This document shows positions 1 through 11,974 of a stretch of 64,000 bases of DNA, piece by piece. The position numbers and the translations under genes are program-made. This DNA comes from Clarireedia homoeocarpa. Taxonomy: Eukaryota > Ascomycota > Leotiomycetes > Helotiales > Rutstroemiaceae. The first letter of the stretch is position 1, and each line of letters begins with the position of its first letter. The notes beneath the pieces were generated by a model that was not told the origin of the DNA, made no database searches, and worked only from the letters and a program-made list of their open reading frames with translations. The DNA lies in the NCBI GenBank assembly GCA_001465935.1, contig LNKV01000006.1:62001-126000 (forward strand), given 5' to 3'.

Positions 1-886
1 CGCCCTTCTCTTCCGACGACAGTAGCAATCGACTTCACTAAAGCGTTGTCAAATGCTGCAGATGTAAGTATTGGCATTGGGAAGCTTGTGGCATAGCTGA
101 AATTCCCACTGCTAGCAAATGAAACGCCAGGACTGCCAGCAACTCCGTGAAGTGCTTCATTCCACCAATTGTATGCGGGCAAACCGAGTCTTACCACACC
201 AGGAGCTGCATTTTCCATATTAGCAGTTTTCTCAGCAAGTTTCATAGCACGAATAAGTCCAGAGACACGGTCCTCAATGCTCAATGATGTATCACAAATA
301 GGAAGCGAACACAGAGGATCTCTACTGCAGTCGGGATGGCCAAGTCTAGCAGCCGTGCTAGGGTTGGTTGATGGGTTGGAGATTTTATATATATCGATGC
401 TACAGAAGTCAATAGAATGCTTTGAATGTTTGAATAGAACACGTACAACCAAGTTCCTCCACATATCTGAGTAGAATTACCCGGGCACGTAGCAGTACAA
501 GCCGTGGGGGCCTGCTTGGTTGCGTTACTTGAAATTGAAGTTCCGCAATAACATTGACTACAATTACATTAGCATCCCGGCACGTATATTCCACTCTAGA
601 CTTGCGTGCTATATTCAACACCGGCGTATGCATAGCCAGCAACGCCACAAAGATTGGCACAATTTTGAGGATCATTCCCTCCCGAGACGGTAGTGAACTC
701 GGCATCTGGAAGTGTTCGGTCTTCTGCATCAGTGTAGCAGCCAACGAAGTCTATGGTCGCCGTATAGGGCTCTGGAGCAGGAAGACATGTTGTTCGCTGA
801 GTCTTGCGGTTATCGATTGCGAGCGACGAACTGATAAGTATGATGTATGTTGTCCAAATTAACTTTCTGGAGCGGAAGAGTGCCAT
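1..886 (-). CDS. WSC-domain GH3 beta-xylosidase-like protein, 5' part (gene runs off left edge)
   Basis: Secreted glycoside hydrolase expected to release xylose from xylo-oligosaccharides. Model: complement(1..399, 447..557, 606..886); the 3' end is outside the window. The first ATG is at 886; the frame is open further upstream but only to a TTG. A signal peptide (about residues 1-23, hydrophobic core WTTYIILISSSLA) is followed by a WSC domain: CYTDAEDRTL, CANLCG, GVEYSTQCYCG, CPGNSTQICGG. After the second intron the frame enters a GH3 N-terminal domain, with CDTSLSIEDRVSGLI and the YNWWNEALHGVA motif typical of fungal beta-xylosidases. The catalytic nucleophile lies beyond the edge. The first intron (558-605) needs a GC donor. 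WSC domains bind carbohydrate, so wall or polysaccharide anchoring is likely. GH3 identity is firm; xylosidase specificity is inferred from the motif. Confidence 0.85.
558..605 (-). other. GC-AG intron inside the WSC domain
   Basis: On the minus strand a 48-bp intron begins GCAAGT, has a TGCTAAT branch-like box and ends TTGTAG. Splicing here joins ...EYST to QCYCG and restores the conserved WSC cysteine motif. A GT donor three bases away (caa|GTCTAG) leaves the wrong frame. GCAAGT is the normal consensus of minor GC-AG introns. Confidence 0.75.
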
Positions 887-1627
887 ATCGTAAATGCGAT
901 GAGGCAATGAGGTTGGCCAATTGTGAAAGGATTCTGAGCCTGGTGAAGATCAGATGTAACATAAGGGGCCAGAGGTATATTTATCTTTATTATAGCTCCC
1001 TATTTCCTAAAATACATGGTAGCGATGTAAACCCGATTTTAGGCTATAATCGACTTGCATTTAGATCGCAAAAGCTTATTCCAGTATACGAGATCTTCAA
1101 TCCCTACTCTTCAAAGGTGCAGAATGAAGATATTTCTTACTTCGAATATTTCCGGATGAAGGTAGCTTTGTGCGGGGTTTTGGTGGTGGTGTTACCTTAT
1201 GATTCAACCGTGCAGTACAAGTAGACCTGTGACTTGCGATACGAGACGCAAGATCTGAGTAAATGACAGCCACGTTCCAAAGATTACTTAGCGTAGTCTA
1301 TATCATTGGTGCGAATGCTGGTGAGAATACGGGCTCACAGTAAGAGGTTCTTTCCAGTTACTGCAAGTTGATGTCTCCCGGTGATACACTGCGATCCTAT
1401 CCCCTCGCGTAGTGAAAAAGGATTGCTTATTTTCTCCGCATTTATTTTATCCATGAAATGCTTAGAACCATTTGAGCCTAGCCCCTGTAGAAAAACTCTA
1501 AATCACTTCATATTTCTGTTGCCAAACTTTCGCGTAGACGACTTCAAAGAATCACCGGGGAGATTTTTGTGGCTCGTTCCATCATATAAACAGTATTTAG
1601 TATTATATTCGTACAGTATAAACCCAT
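887..1627. other. Intergenic: upstream region of the WSC-GH3 gene and 3' flank of the SAT4 gene
   Basis: No coding region is supported. A TATA-like AT-rich stretch lies about 90-110 bp upstream of the WSC-GH3 ATG. The open frames here have no recognisable protein content. Confidence 0.5.
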
Positions 1628-3120
1628 TTAAGAACTCCTATTGCTTTCTGTTATATTCCCCAATTTCCACGCTTTTGAATTCTGCGCCTGCTGTTCCACA
1701 TCCGTATCTTCATACGAAACCATCAAACTCATATTAACTTGAATTTGACCCTTCTTCTGAGTCTCCACACCCCCCGAGCCAAACGGCGATTCGCCGTAAC
1801 TGGGTTGGCTCTTCGAAAGGTTCGAGCTGGCTTGAAAACCATTCTTTTGATCTATTGATGCTCGAACGTTATCGCTTGTTGACGGTGGTGAATTATCATC
1901 TGGTCTACCAGAAATGTTGGTAACTGATGTATGAGATGCGAGATCTGGGTGGAGTTCGTCCATGCTTATGTTATCAGTATCACCAGTTCTGTAAATTTTG
2001 TTTCGCCCACCCGCTCGGCGACTGGATCGACTGCTATTGGGATTGCGCGTGGATTCGTTGTAAGATGGTCGTCTCTGGCCAGTCTTGACTAGAAAAACGC
2101 GAAGCAAAGGGCGGAGGGTTGCACAGCATGCTGCTACTATGCCTACACCAACTTCGACCGTTGACCAAAGAGCGAAATCTGAGGTGTTCCCTGAGAATGA
2201 AATGTCAGCGTGGCCCAAATCCCAAAGACATGGAACATACAAAGAAAATCATCAAAAGTCTTGAGTTGACCCACATATGGGATACGAATGACAGTGGAAA
2301 TGCTTGCTCTGAATATGACAATGAGGGTTAGCTTCGCTCTAGCCAACAAATTTGGTTTACGCCAAGATAACTCACATTGCAGCAAAACTCAGCAGACCGT
2401 TAACGGTGATCTTCATGCGCCTGGACATCTTGAGGTCTTTGATGATGAAGACTGGTAGGAGCCCAAACACCCAATCGGCCACAGCATTAACACCAGAGGC
2501 AACATAGGTTGTGTATGCGATGACCTTTGGACTGACACAACCTTTGCGCTCAGGGATCATCCACCAGCCTGAGACCGGGTGGCATTGAAGAATGACAACA
2601 AGAACATAGACAGTTCCAAAAATACCAGTTCCTACAATAAATGTCCAGAGAATCCACACGTGGTACTTTTTGACAGCAATACGGAGCAGGAAGAATCCAA
2701 CTGATATCTTCAGCGAGCAGGCGCTGAGGACGTAGAATATCTCGCAAAAGAACCAGAACTGTCCACAGTTTAATCAGCCTCGTGTACTATGTAATGTGCC
2801 GATATTCCTATTACCTCTAATGCTCTTTGTGCTTTTGGAAGTTTCAGATCGTAAATGTGACGACCAGTTCCATTAGCAAGACCTCCCAACTGACATGAAA
2901 GGTACGCAGTATACAAAGCCTAAAAACATATCAGATATATCAGAGATGAGCTTTCTCCAGTGCAGGGAGAGAGTACCTGAGTGATCACCATAATCCAATC
3001 ATCCGAGCCAAACTCAGGTCTCATAATGCCTCTTACAAAGACACGCAACAAGACTGCTATCCATGAGATGGTGAAGAACAATATGTTCACCGGAAGTATT
3101 TGTGGCACTTTGCTTTCCAT
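1628..3120 (-). CDS. SAT4/fungal rhodopsin-domain 7TM membrane protein
   Basis: Five-exon model: complement(1628..2190, 2241..2308, 2376..2758, 2815..2919, 2977..3120), 420 aa. The ATG at 3120 is preferred because the frame above it only opens at TTG/GTG. Helices run from VNILFFTISWIAVLLRVFVR through GSDDWIMVITQ, the FWFFCEIFYVLSACSLKISV helix, WILWTFIVGTGIFGTVYVLVV, QCHPVSGWW, ADWVFGLLPVFII and the FLWNTSDFALWSTVEVGVG block. That last block is a signature of the SAT4 (Pth11-like) family and is restored only by removing the 50-bp GTATGT...CTCAG intron. The last 150 residues are a hydrophilic Ser/Asn-rich tail. There is no N-terminal CFEM domain. The family is proposed to be GPCR-like; function is unknown. 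Introns are 50-67 bp, with GCTAAC/GCTGAC branch sites. Confidence 0.88.
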
Positions 3121-4600
3121 TGTCACGACACGATAACTCCGCTTGTCGGCAACTGATGTCCTCGGGTCTTTCGTAATAAACGGCCGGGTGCGGTCCTTTG
3201 AAACAGAGTAGCCGTGCAGAGACCTGTCTTCCAAAGCTGTGTCAATTCACCGAACGAAGAGAGTTCAGTTCGTGGAAAGTTGACGACTTTGGTGGAGATA
3301 CTATCAAGCACATTTAAGTAACGCTTTGATTCTCACATCTATGCATAGGCGAGTTGATGGACAATTACTCGAGTAAGTTGTCTTGTCTCAACCACGGCAG
3401 ATGGTTTTTCTGATTTTATTGGCCAACGTAAACGAGGCCGATTACCGGAAGCTTAGCCGGGTTCATGGATATCTCGGTCGGCTTCATTCCTTTCCTTTTC
3501 TACTGTATTGACATAAATTGTGAATTGTGCAATTGTTTTTCCTTAACCCCAATGTGACCTAGGACAGATAACCTCGCGCTACCTTTACACCTTAGGAAAA
3601 CCAGAAGAAACTAGCAAAAGAAAAGGGAGATCGAAAACGAAATCGGAATCGGGAGAGAAGAGTTTTGTGCCTAGTTTCTTTGGATCAATTCCAGCCACGG
3701 TATAGTTACACGGCGATCAAAGGTATTCTGTCCGGATAGTTACCCCTGTGTTTCTTAATCCATGCAGTTGATGGTTGAAGGGAACTACCAAAAATGGCAT
3801 TGGTAACTAGTAATGACTCGAATCCCAACAGGGGGGAAAGCTAACACGGTAACTAGCTATAGTCCGATGCAAGTTGATAAACCCAGTGTAACCGCAATAT
3901 GAACAGAAAAGGTACCTTTGCGACGCCCTTACAGAGTGTCAAAATCATGTTATACGATGGGTATATAACATTGAGTAACTATACGAAGAAGAAAAAAGGG
4001 TACACGCATTTCGCCTCAAGTTCCGGGCATCTGGGTCTACCGAAAAATGCTTGATTCGGATAGAAGCCCGGCACCGTGTGGTTAGGTGTTTGTGCAATAA
4101 CACTCGCTAATCCTACCTGTGACGTCTGTAAAAGGTTAATAATACTTCATGCTCTTTGTATCAATCATCCTTGAGATCTCGATGTTCTAGATGAATGCGG
4201 ATAAGTCAAATAGCACTCAAGGACTATCGTATCCTCGCTCATGTTGTGAGAATCCAACCAGCGTTTTCGAATTACTCTTTTGCTTCGTCCAATAAGAGTA
4301 AAGTAAGGGCGATCTGCAGGCCCTACAACGGGGATCTCTGTGTACCCCCGTAAGCAAAATGAATCTTTTCCCTCACCCCATAAGATTCACACCTCTTCTG
4401 GCAACGAACTGCTTGGGTGTGCGTTCCATCATTCACAATGCAGTGGTTCAATTTAGCACTGTTACAGAGCGAGCTACTATCCAATCAGCCGGCCATTGTG
4501 GATACAATTCCAGACTGGTTCCACTATTGCCAACCTGGGTCCCTCCTGCGGCTTTTGCTCAATTTGTTCGTAATGGGCGAGAATGCGAGAACGAGAGAAC

Positions 4601-4712
4601 GCGGAACACTCCCATGTCTTGACTATCATCCCAAACTTCTCCGGCGCCCACGAGACGCGGAACATTCCCATGTCTTGACTGTCATCCTAAACTGCTCCGG
4701 CACCCACATTAC
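4601..4712. repeat. Imperfect 56-bp tandem duplication
   Basis: Two adjacent copies, 4601-4656 and 4657-4712, both starting gcggaaca(c/t)tcccatgtc and running through tctccggc or gctccggc. They differ by a handful of mostly transition changes. The second copy runs up to the poly-C tract. Confidence 0.85.
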
Positions 4713-4716
4713 TAAG

Positions 4717-4753
<37 letters not shown>
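4717..4753. repeat. Poly-C homopolymer (about 37 C)
   Basis: Uninterrupted C run followed by gcaccccc. Such long C runs are rare, and the true length is uncertain in any assembly. Confidence 0.9.
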
Positions 4754-4754
<1 letters not shown>

Positions 4755-4762
4755 CACCCCCT

Positions 4763-4812
4763 GAACAAAGGTTAAATTTTCGGGTGGCAAGACTCGGAAA
4801 AATAACCTTGTT
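4763..4812. repeat. Short dispersed repeat, copy 1 (second copy at 40350-40402)
   Basis: The stretch gaac(a)aaggttaaa...ggtggcaagac.c.gaaaaa..aata..ccttgtt is shared with 40350-40402 in the same orientation. Similarity fades on both sides, as expected for diverged remnants of one repeat family. Confidence 0.5.
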
Positions 4813-5183
4813 GTAGGTGAGGGAGAGCAGTTATGGGGTCCGAGCTGAAATCTGTTTTTGTCCTATCATTTGCCCTTAGATTAGGGAGCAGTCCTAGTTA
4901 GAAGTGCTTCTTTCCGCGGCGGGGCTTGATAGCATGTAGTGGCCTGAATTCGCCTATAGGAGCTGATAGCTGAGATTGAAAATACACGATTCAGAGAAAT
5001 GCACTGGCACAGTAGATGGACGGGAAAGAAAATAAATAACCAGGTTCTATCATACTGATGTCTTTATTTATGATATCATTAACCCAAGCAGAAAACGATT
5101 GAGAATACTTAAAATCGTGAGTGTAAACGAAAGCATGTCAGAAAACGAGTTCGATGGGTGATTTGAAGAGCTGCGGATGGTAG

Positions 5184-5313
5184 CTCGCGTCTCCAGCCGT
5201 TTGGCTATATGAATGACTTGGCTTGATTAAATCCCTGGATTTTACTTACTCGCGTCTCCAACCGTTTGGCTATATGAGTGACTTGGCTTGATTAAATCCC
5301 TGGATTTTACTTA
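5184..5313. repeat. 65-bp tandem duplication
   Basis: Two adjacent copies, 5184-5248 and 5249-5313, each starting ctcgcgtctcca and ending tggattttactta, with only a few differences. The near-identity suggests a recent duplication. Confidence 0.92.
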
Positions 5314-6101
5314 CTCGCTCAACTGCACTCTTTAAGGACTTTTCTATAGTCAATAGGCGTGCTTCTGATGACCAGATGCAAGGCCATGTCACCAACTGCA
5401 GAGCAATCCAATTACACCGAAGGACGATGATCAACCACCACCACTTCGGTTTCAATTGGCAATAGCACTCCATGATGCTAGCTTTGGCACAAACTACATC
5501 CTACACAATGTGAGCCGGTTAGCAACGAGATGACTTAAGAGACCCAATCATTCGGACTACCAATGAGTCACTAAAACTCTTTAATAAACTCAAAGTTTGT
5601 TCAGTATCCGGTTCGCTGTGTTTTATGGTAGCCGATCTGTTACATAACGCTGGAGAAGCATCAATCATAGATACTGCTTATTCAACTACTCATCGTATTC
5701 ATATATCTTACTCTACATATATCAGCTATTGAATCTCACCTAGCCGGTCGACCGAAACCAGATACAGTCTATGGTTCCAGAGTTGTAATTCTACGCTTAT
5801 GAACATATAATAATGCCTCATCAACTGTATAAAGGTACAAGAAATGGTTAAATTGGTATTAGTGATTCGAAAGAAAAAGAAAAAAAAGCCACGCGATCGA
5901 GCCCACCTGAGACTGAACAACGATATCTTTTGTACAACGGCTTAATGCTTGTTGCTGAATATCAGTTAATTTACAGCTTGCGGGACGACTTCGTGGCACA
6001 TGAAAATCCTCATGCCTCATTTCACGAACCATGCAGTTCAGTGTATTCTCTATAGTTGGCCTCCTCTCATCTGCATTGCTTATTAGAAAAATGTCTAGAG
6101 C

Positions 6102-6594
6102 AGTGTTGTCAGTAGTGTAACCCGTGTAAACTAGCGCAGTTTGAGGGCAATCCCAAACGTACTCCTGTACGTTTGAGGGGTCACAAAACGGACGGAGTGT
6201 AGTGGGTGCAAACGGCCGTGTCTTGACAGTGTACTATTAGAACGCCAAGAAGAGGAATATAATTTAAATTCAAGTAATATCCACAGTTCTATCACTCTCG
6301 TACAATAATTACTCCTCAAAACTCAATATATCTAACTACGATTTTAAATACTTAAGTGCTTCTAACAATTTTATTCCTATGTACACTTAGTATGGGGCCA
6401 GTGCGTGCCGTTTTTGAGGATATAAAACTGTTTCTACTATCAGTTTCAATACAAAATTGATGATTTTAAAAAATTAAGGGTTGTCAATCTAGAGTTATGC
6501 AAACGGTTGTATGGCAAACTACACAGGATCCACTATTACACTAGCGCACACGGTGGGCGTGCACTATTGTACGGGTACACTACTGACAACACTG
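6102..6594. mobile_element. hAT-type MITE (493 bp) with 8-bp target site duplication
   Basis: The left end reads cagtgttgtcagtagtgta; the right end is its exact reverse complement (19 bp perfect, extended by a few more bases with one indel). The element is flanked by direct repeats of gtctagag at 6094-6101 and 6595-6602. An 8-bp TSD with CAGTG-type termini is the hallmark of the hAT superfamily. The interior is AT-rich, has no transposase frame and contains a small palindrome near the left end (caaacgtac...gtacgtttg), so the copy is non-autonomous. The perfect TSD and TIRs indicate a relatively young insertion. Confidence 0.92.
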
Positions 6595-6602
6595 GTCTAG
6601 AG

Positions 6603-7267
6603 TACGGGACGAACGCGGGGTCGGCGGTGTATCAGCATGAAGACAGTATCAAATGGCAACAATTCAATCCGTATTCTCTATAGCACCAGAATAATCAGCA
6701 GACGAGAGGTGGTGATCTGTGATCACACGAATAGATACTGGCAGATATTTTCACCGATCTCAGATCCATATCCCTTTGCATACCCAGATCCAGTACTGGG
6801 ATTTATAAGGGAAAAGCATTGCCACAATTCTTCTCCGTTAAGCAATCAATAAGTCTTTGGGGGTATAAAACGCCAAGTATCTGATTGCTTCCCTTGATCA
6901 AAGGACAACAAGTTCAACTTTAGTCAACCTCAATATGACTATTTTCGGTTGACAATTGGAGAACTCCGGTCTTTTACGTTGCAAAATAGATTCCGTGGGC
7001 AGTCATGAGACCCGTAGAAGCTGGGTACAGGTATCTTAAATTCGGAGACGTTTGGAAGACTCATACAAAAGGATTGAAAAAATATATATCCAGATTTGAT
7101 TGGTAAATAGCATCGTCATTATTTAAATTACAAAATCAACCGTTTCCGAGCAATCGGTTTCAGTAGAGGTATCTGAAGGAAAAGACTTTATCCATTAGAG
7201 TCCCCGAGTACCAAAAACACACACTGAAGATGCGTAAATGAAGGATTTCAGGAGCCCTTCCAAATGA
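6603..7267. other. Intergenic: 3' flank of the diol synthase gene
   Basis: AT-rich. No coding region is supported. Confidence 0.5.
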
Positions 7268-10200
7268 TTACTTCTTGCCTTTGGTGGCTGGTTCATTGTA
7301 TCCGCCATCCCACTGAATCTTCATCGTTGTTGGGAAGGGGAATTCCGAACTCATGTTCTTGTCCATATAGACATAGAATCCACCTTCTCGCTGAATCTTC
7401 TTCATCTCGCCTTGCGGACCTGGTGCCCGTCGTAAATTATCCAATCGACCAATGACCTTCAGCATGGCCGTGAGCGCAACTCGTGATGCTTCACCACCAA
7501 GACATGCGTGAGAGCCTATCCCATATACAAGATAGGAATCGAGTGGACGATCCAGACGAACGGTGGATGGAGAAGGATAGATTTTAGGATCCTTGGCAAG
7601 TGATACCTAATTTACGCATCAGCAACTTGTACAGGAAAGATCCGAAAGGAGACATGATGATGATAGTGACGATCATGACTTACAAAGCTGGTAAAAACTG
7701 AGTCCCCAGGTTTGCATTGCAACTTTCTTGGCCCATCGTCGATTGTAATATTCTCTTTACAAGTCCGATACGCACCAAATGTCCCATACATTCCTGATAA
7801 ATTAGCTGTGAAACTAGGATCGAGAATAATAACACTTACTTATCCCTTCCATGAGATAGTGTAGAAGAACTTCGTCGGCCTCGGGTGTGTTAAGCTTTGA
7901 GAGACGATTTATTTCTGGTAGATGTTCCTTGCCGTCTCCAAGATAAAAATCGATGACCTGACCGAATACCTGAGCTTGATTTGCTACCATAGCTCCAGCG
8001 GTGGGTAGAATTTGAGACCAACTGTAAACTTTCAGTATATGCTTAAAGTAATTACGGGTCTCACATACGTGGTTTCATGAACTCCAAGACCAGATTTGAG
8101 AAGCTGGCGAACCATGTGAACACCATAGTCCTTCAAAGCATTCTTTTCTTCCATGAAACTATCAACAAGGCCAGATACAACGGGTACATTCGTCTTCGAT
8201 ATGAATCCGACGTTTTGCTCCACTAGCTGACCGAGGTCTTGAGTGACTGGCAGACCCGCAACGCGTAGAGGAAATGTTTTTACTGGGTCAACATCGCCGA
8301 AGAAAATAACAATGAAGATGACCTGTAGCGTTTAGTGTCGCAAGTCCAAGGCTGGAAAAGAAGACTTACAGCCAAAACCATATACAATTCGTGCTCTGTA
8401 TATACACCTCTGGGACTGTCTTCATCCTTCAATGGAAGGTGGAAGATGTTTGCAGCAAAATGGACATGGGCTTGAAAGATATTAGCGACTACCGACAGCA
8501 ACTACACTACGAAATAATGCGTACCTGAGTTGCCAACATCACGAATGATGTCGACCTGGCTGGTATTACCGCCAATATTGTGACTCCATTTCTTGAGAAG
8601 TTGCAAGGTGATACTTTCATAGAATGATTTCACACTCTTGTGCCAGTTGTCTTGGTACAAGCACTCCTTCATTTGATTTCGCCTTGCTTGGAAGAATTCT
8701 CCATCCCCAGCAAGCATGAAGTTGGCACCTGGTTTCCCCATGAGATAACTGAGTCCACGGCGCCAGGGTTCAACACTAAATGCACTTCCATTTGTAAGGA
8801 CACTCTTGACACCATCGTAGCTGACCACATTGATTCGTTCCGACTTTCTGACAGGCTTGTCCCAGCTGAAATCATCGACACGTTCAAGGGTTGTCATAAT
8901 TTTCTTGTTCTCTGATGGAATGGTCAAGGGATAATGAGCATAAATGCTGTTGAATGCGAAATGGTGCGGAAATGCTCGAATGAACAATTTATAGAACACA
9001 CAACCTTGATTTACGTTCAGGTCGTAGCTAGCTGCGGTGATACCGAAGTTCGTCAGATTAGCAGGGTGGTAATCAACAGTATAGAATCTGTCGCCCCGCA
9101 CAAGAGTGACAGCGTCAGAGAGGATGCTGCGACTGATAGTGTAGGTGGGTGCAATTCCCACGCCTGGATCCATGGGTTTCTTGGCATCCTCACAAACTAG
9201 GCCGGTATATAGTTCGACTAAGTCGGGCGTATCATAGAGAACTTTCAATTTCTCTGAGACGGCGGGGTCTGAATTAATATCCTCGAAGGTCTCGTGTGGT
9301 TTGAGTCCGAAGAATTGACGGAATTCATTGAGCGTCGCACACTTCCAAGCTCTAGCTTGCTCCATTCCAAGTATCTCGACGGCACGAAGGACCGGTGGGA
9401 CATTGTTCGCTCCCGATGAGCCGGCGACATCTTCGATACTCTCTGTCAAGATTTTGACGAGCTCATCATCAGGGAGACTGCCGTCCGGGCCTCTTTTCAA
9501 TCCAGCAAATTCTCTCTGCAACGGATCATCCGGAGTCATTGATTCGAGCTTACCTAGACCTACAAGAAGCTCACGAATTGTGACTTCTTTGTAACTCTTG
9601 CCGAAGATTTTCATGTACAAATCTTCGGACCATTTCTCGTCTCGTTGACTTATGCAAGAATGCCAGCGGTAGACGCTAAACAGCTGTCAAATTACGTGCG
9701 ATGTAAATTCGGCTCTCATTACTTACAGGTTAAACTCAGCACTGCATTGGTTGCCAACACCCCAAGGTGTTCCATCTCTATCCATTTGTACACGAGGATC
9801 AAGGGTCCTAATTTGTTTAGTAAATTTTGTGCTAAGCTTTCGATATAATAAAAAGATAGGTCTTACCAAGTTGAGTTAACACGATTCAGTCCTACAATTG
9901 TACGCAGGTAATCCAGCAGAATAATATTGATGTAAAGACCACAAGTGACCAGTCTTCCGGTTTGGAACAGATCATTATCATATTTCTTCCAGGCAGCATG
10001 CTTTTTCTCCTCAGAGAGGTTGTCCTTTGGTGGATTAAATCTACCATTTTCGTTAATCGTAGCTAGTTGTTCGACAACGTAGTTGTGGAATCGATTGAAC
10101 ATCTGTAGAGCATTAATCACTGACCATGAGAATGCCCATAATTTCACTTACAATCAGAATACATCCCACGCCAGGTGGAAAACCAAGCAATCGCTTCTCT

Positions 10201-11244
10201 GAGAAGCAATCCGGTTTTATTTTCCCATCCTTGAAAGTACGCATAGTATCTTGCTCCTTCTGATTGCTTCCGTATAGTGGAGAGAGGTCCAGATAAGAAG
10301 AGGTCAAGGAAATGTTGAAATCTTCATGTGACGTCCGGAAACAGTCGTGAATGATGATACTTGCAATATAGTAGAGCATGCTGGAAACATTGTTAGGATG
10401 GGGTTTGAATCCACCATTGTCCCGACTCATGATGGTATCAAAAATAAGGCCCGGGTCTGGTTTTGGGTTTGGCTGCATAATCCTCGGTGGCACACTTCGA
10501 GCATAAGCTGTGCCAGCTTTCCCAATATCGGGAAATTGGAGATTATTATATCTGCAAAGAATCAATACAGGCCATTCTAAGTAAGTCGCGATTACTTACG
10601 ACCCATCAGCTTGTCGGTAATTGTACTTATCGCCAAGCAGCGACCGCGGTGGGTGTTCTAATGAATTCCACAATTGGTCGACGAAAGCATTTGTGAGCTT
10701 GACTCGGGTTTTAGAGTTTGGAGGAAGATTTGACACCAACTGGAAATGTCATTCGTATGCAATAAATCATATAGTATAGGTTTGTTCCACTTACTTGTAT
10801 AGTCCGCTCCATCAACATTGTTTTATCATCCGTTAACTTGGTGGCTCCCAACTCTTGCTTCAAAGTCATCTCTAACGTCTCGATATCCTTGATTCGCATA
10901 GCCTTTAAGTCATTCCATAAACCCGACTCTTTCACGTCTGCTTTATATGATCCATCTCCAGTACCAGTATTGAGGGGGCGATTCGATGTTGAGATGACTT
11001 TCTCTAAAGATTCGAGTGCGGCTGAGATACCAGCACGTTTGACGCTGTGATCGGGCCCATCGAAAGGTTGAGGATTTGTTTTCGGTGAGTCAGAAGTAGA
11101 CTTTTTTTTGACACCAAGAGCCGAACGACGTTGAGGAGCACCCGCATTCGAAGTAGAAGCTCCATCCTCGGCAACAGCTTGCGGGCTACCACCCTTCGCT
11201 GTTTCCTTGTCCTTTTTGAAAACTGTGGAAAGTCTCCTCATCAT
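7268..11244 (-). CDS. Linoleate diol synthase / psi-producing oxygenase (haem dioxygenase-P450 fusion)
   Basis: Bifunctional oxylipin enzyme. An N-terminal animal-peroxidase-like domain dioxygenates linoleate to a hydroperoxide; a C-terminal P450 isomerises it to a diol. Eleven exons: complement(7268..7606, 7684..7793, 7840..8021, 8069..8322, 8370..8470, 8525..9675, 9727..9807, 9867..10102, 10152..10551, 10600..10739, 10795..11244), 1147 aa, the family's usual length. Start is the first of two ATGs at 11244. Residues seen: distal His in SIIIHD (about 265); YRWH with the radical Tyr (about 438) and proximal haem His (about 441); the I-helix ANQAQ (951-955) required for hydroperoxide isomerisation; P450 haem Cys in GIGSHACLGG (about 1070). 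With both active sites intact, diol synthase (PpoA/LDS) chemistry is more likely than a lone dioxygenase such as PpoC. Which diol is made cannot be read. Related enzymes make psi factors that control sporulation. Confidence 0.95.
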
Positions 11245-11974
11245 GGTGATGGATTGGTTCAGCAAGTTTCGTAGTGGTAAGCAGTTGAGAGGAATTGAAG
11301 CTTTCCCGATGAATGAGAGAAAAGATAAGAGTTCAGTCTTGTTACATTGAGCACAATGAGATGCACTCAGCAATGTCTTGGCCGGACCAATTGATTAAAC
11401 TCGGGGTGTACGATTCTCTTAAGAAAGAACAGGTATATGAAGGAAGAGGAGGGGAGGTATGTGCTATAAAACAACACTCCCAGCCGAGGGTCCCCTCCAT
11501 GTTTTGATGGATATGCAAGATGTACTCGGTAGCTTGTCAAGGGCGGTCCAGTATCCAATGAAGACGAAGCAATTTCAAAATGAAGGATAGCTGCACTACA
11601 CGACTTCGCCCGCGTTTTGCCAGCCAAACGATTGAATTGAGCTTGGACAACGCAAGAAATGTCTATACCTTCTGTGAAATATGACCAGTGCCCTCACACT
11701 CATTTGACTTAGCGCCAATATTTCCCGGCAAGTGAAAGTTGTACTAAAGAACAAAGACGGGATGTTTCAGAGCCACGTTGACTCTCGTTGGCTCAGTGAA
11801 AAGAAGGTTGAGACACAGCATGAAAACTTCGAGGCTAATCTGGGAACTCAATTGCGCAAGCCACTTTCCGGAATTTGATACTTTCAGTTTCGGGACGTTG
11901 CGAATAAGCAGCATGGCATGGCGGATGAGGAAGCTGTTTACTACTTCAGGAGGGGCAGCTGTGCAAGCAAATGA

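Larger units (their letters stand above)
3121..6093. other. Gene-poor, repeat-bearing intergenic region
   Basis: About 3 kb with no supportable gene. The open frames are short and overlap on both strands. It holds the poly-C tract, two tandem duplications and one copy of a short sequence repeated near 40.35 kb (listed separately). Parts are AT-rich. Confidence 0.6.
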
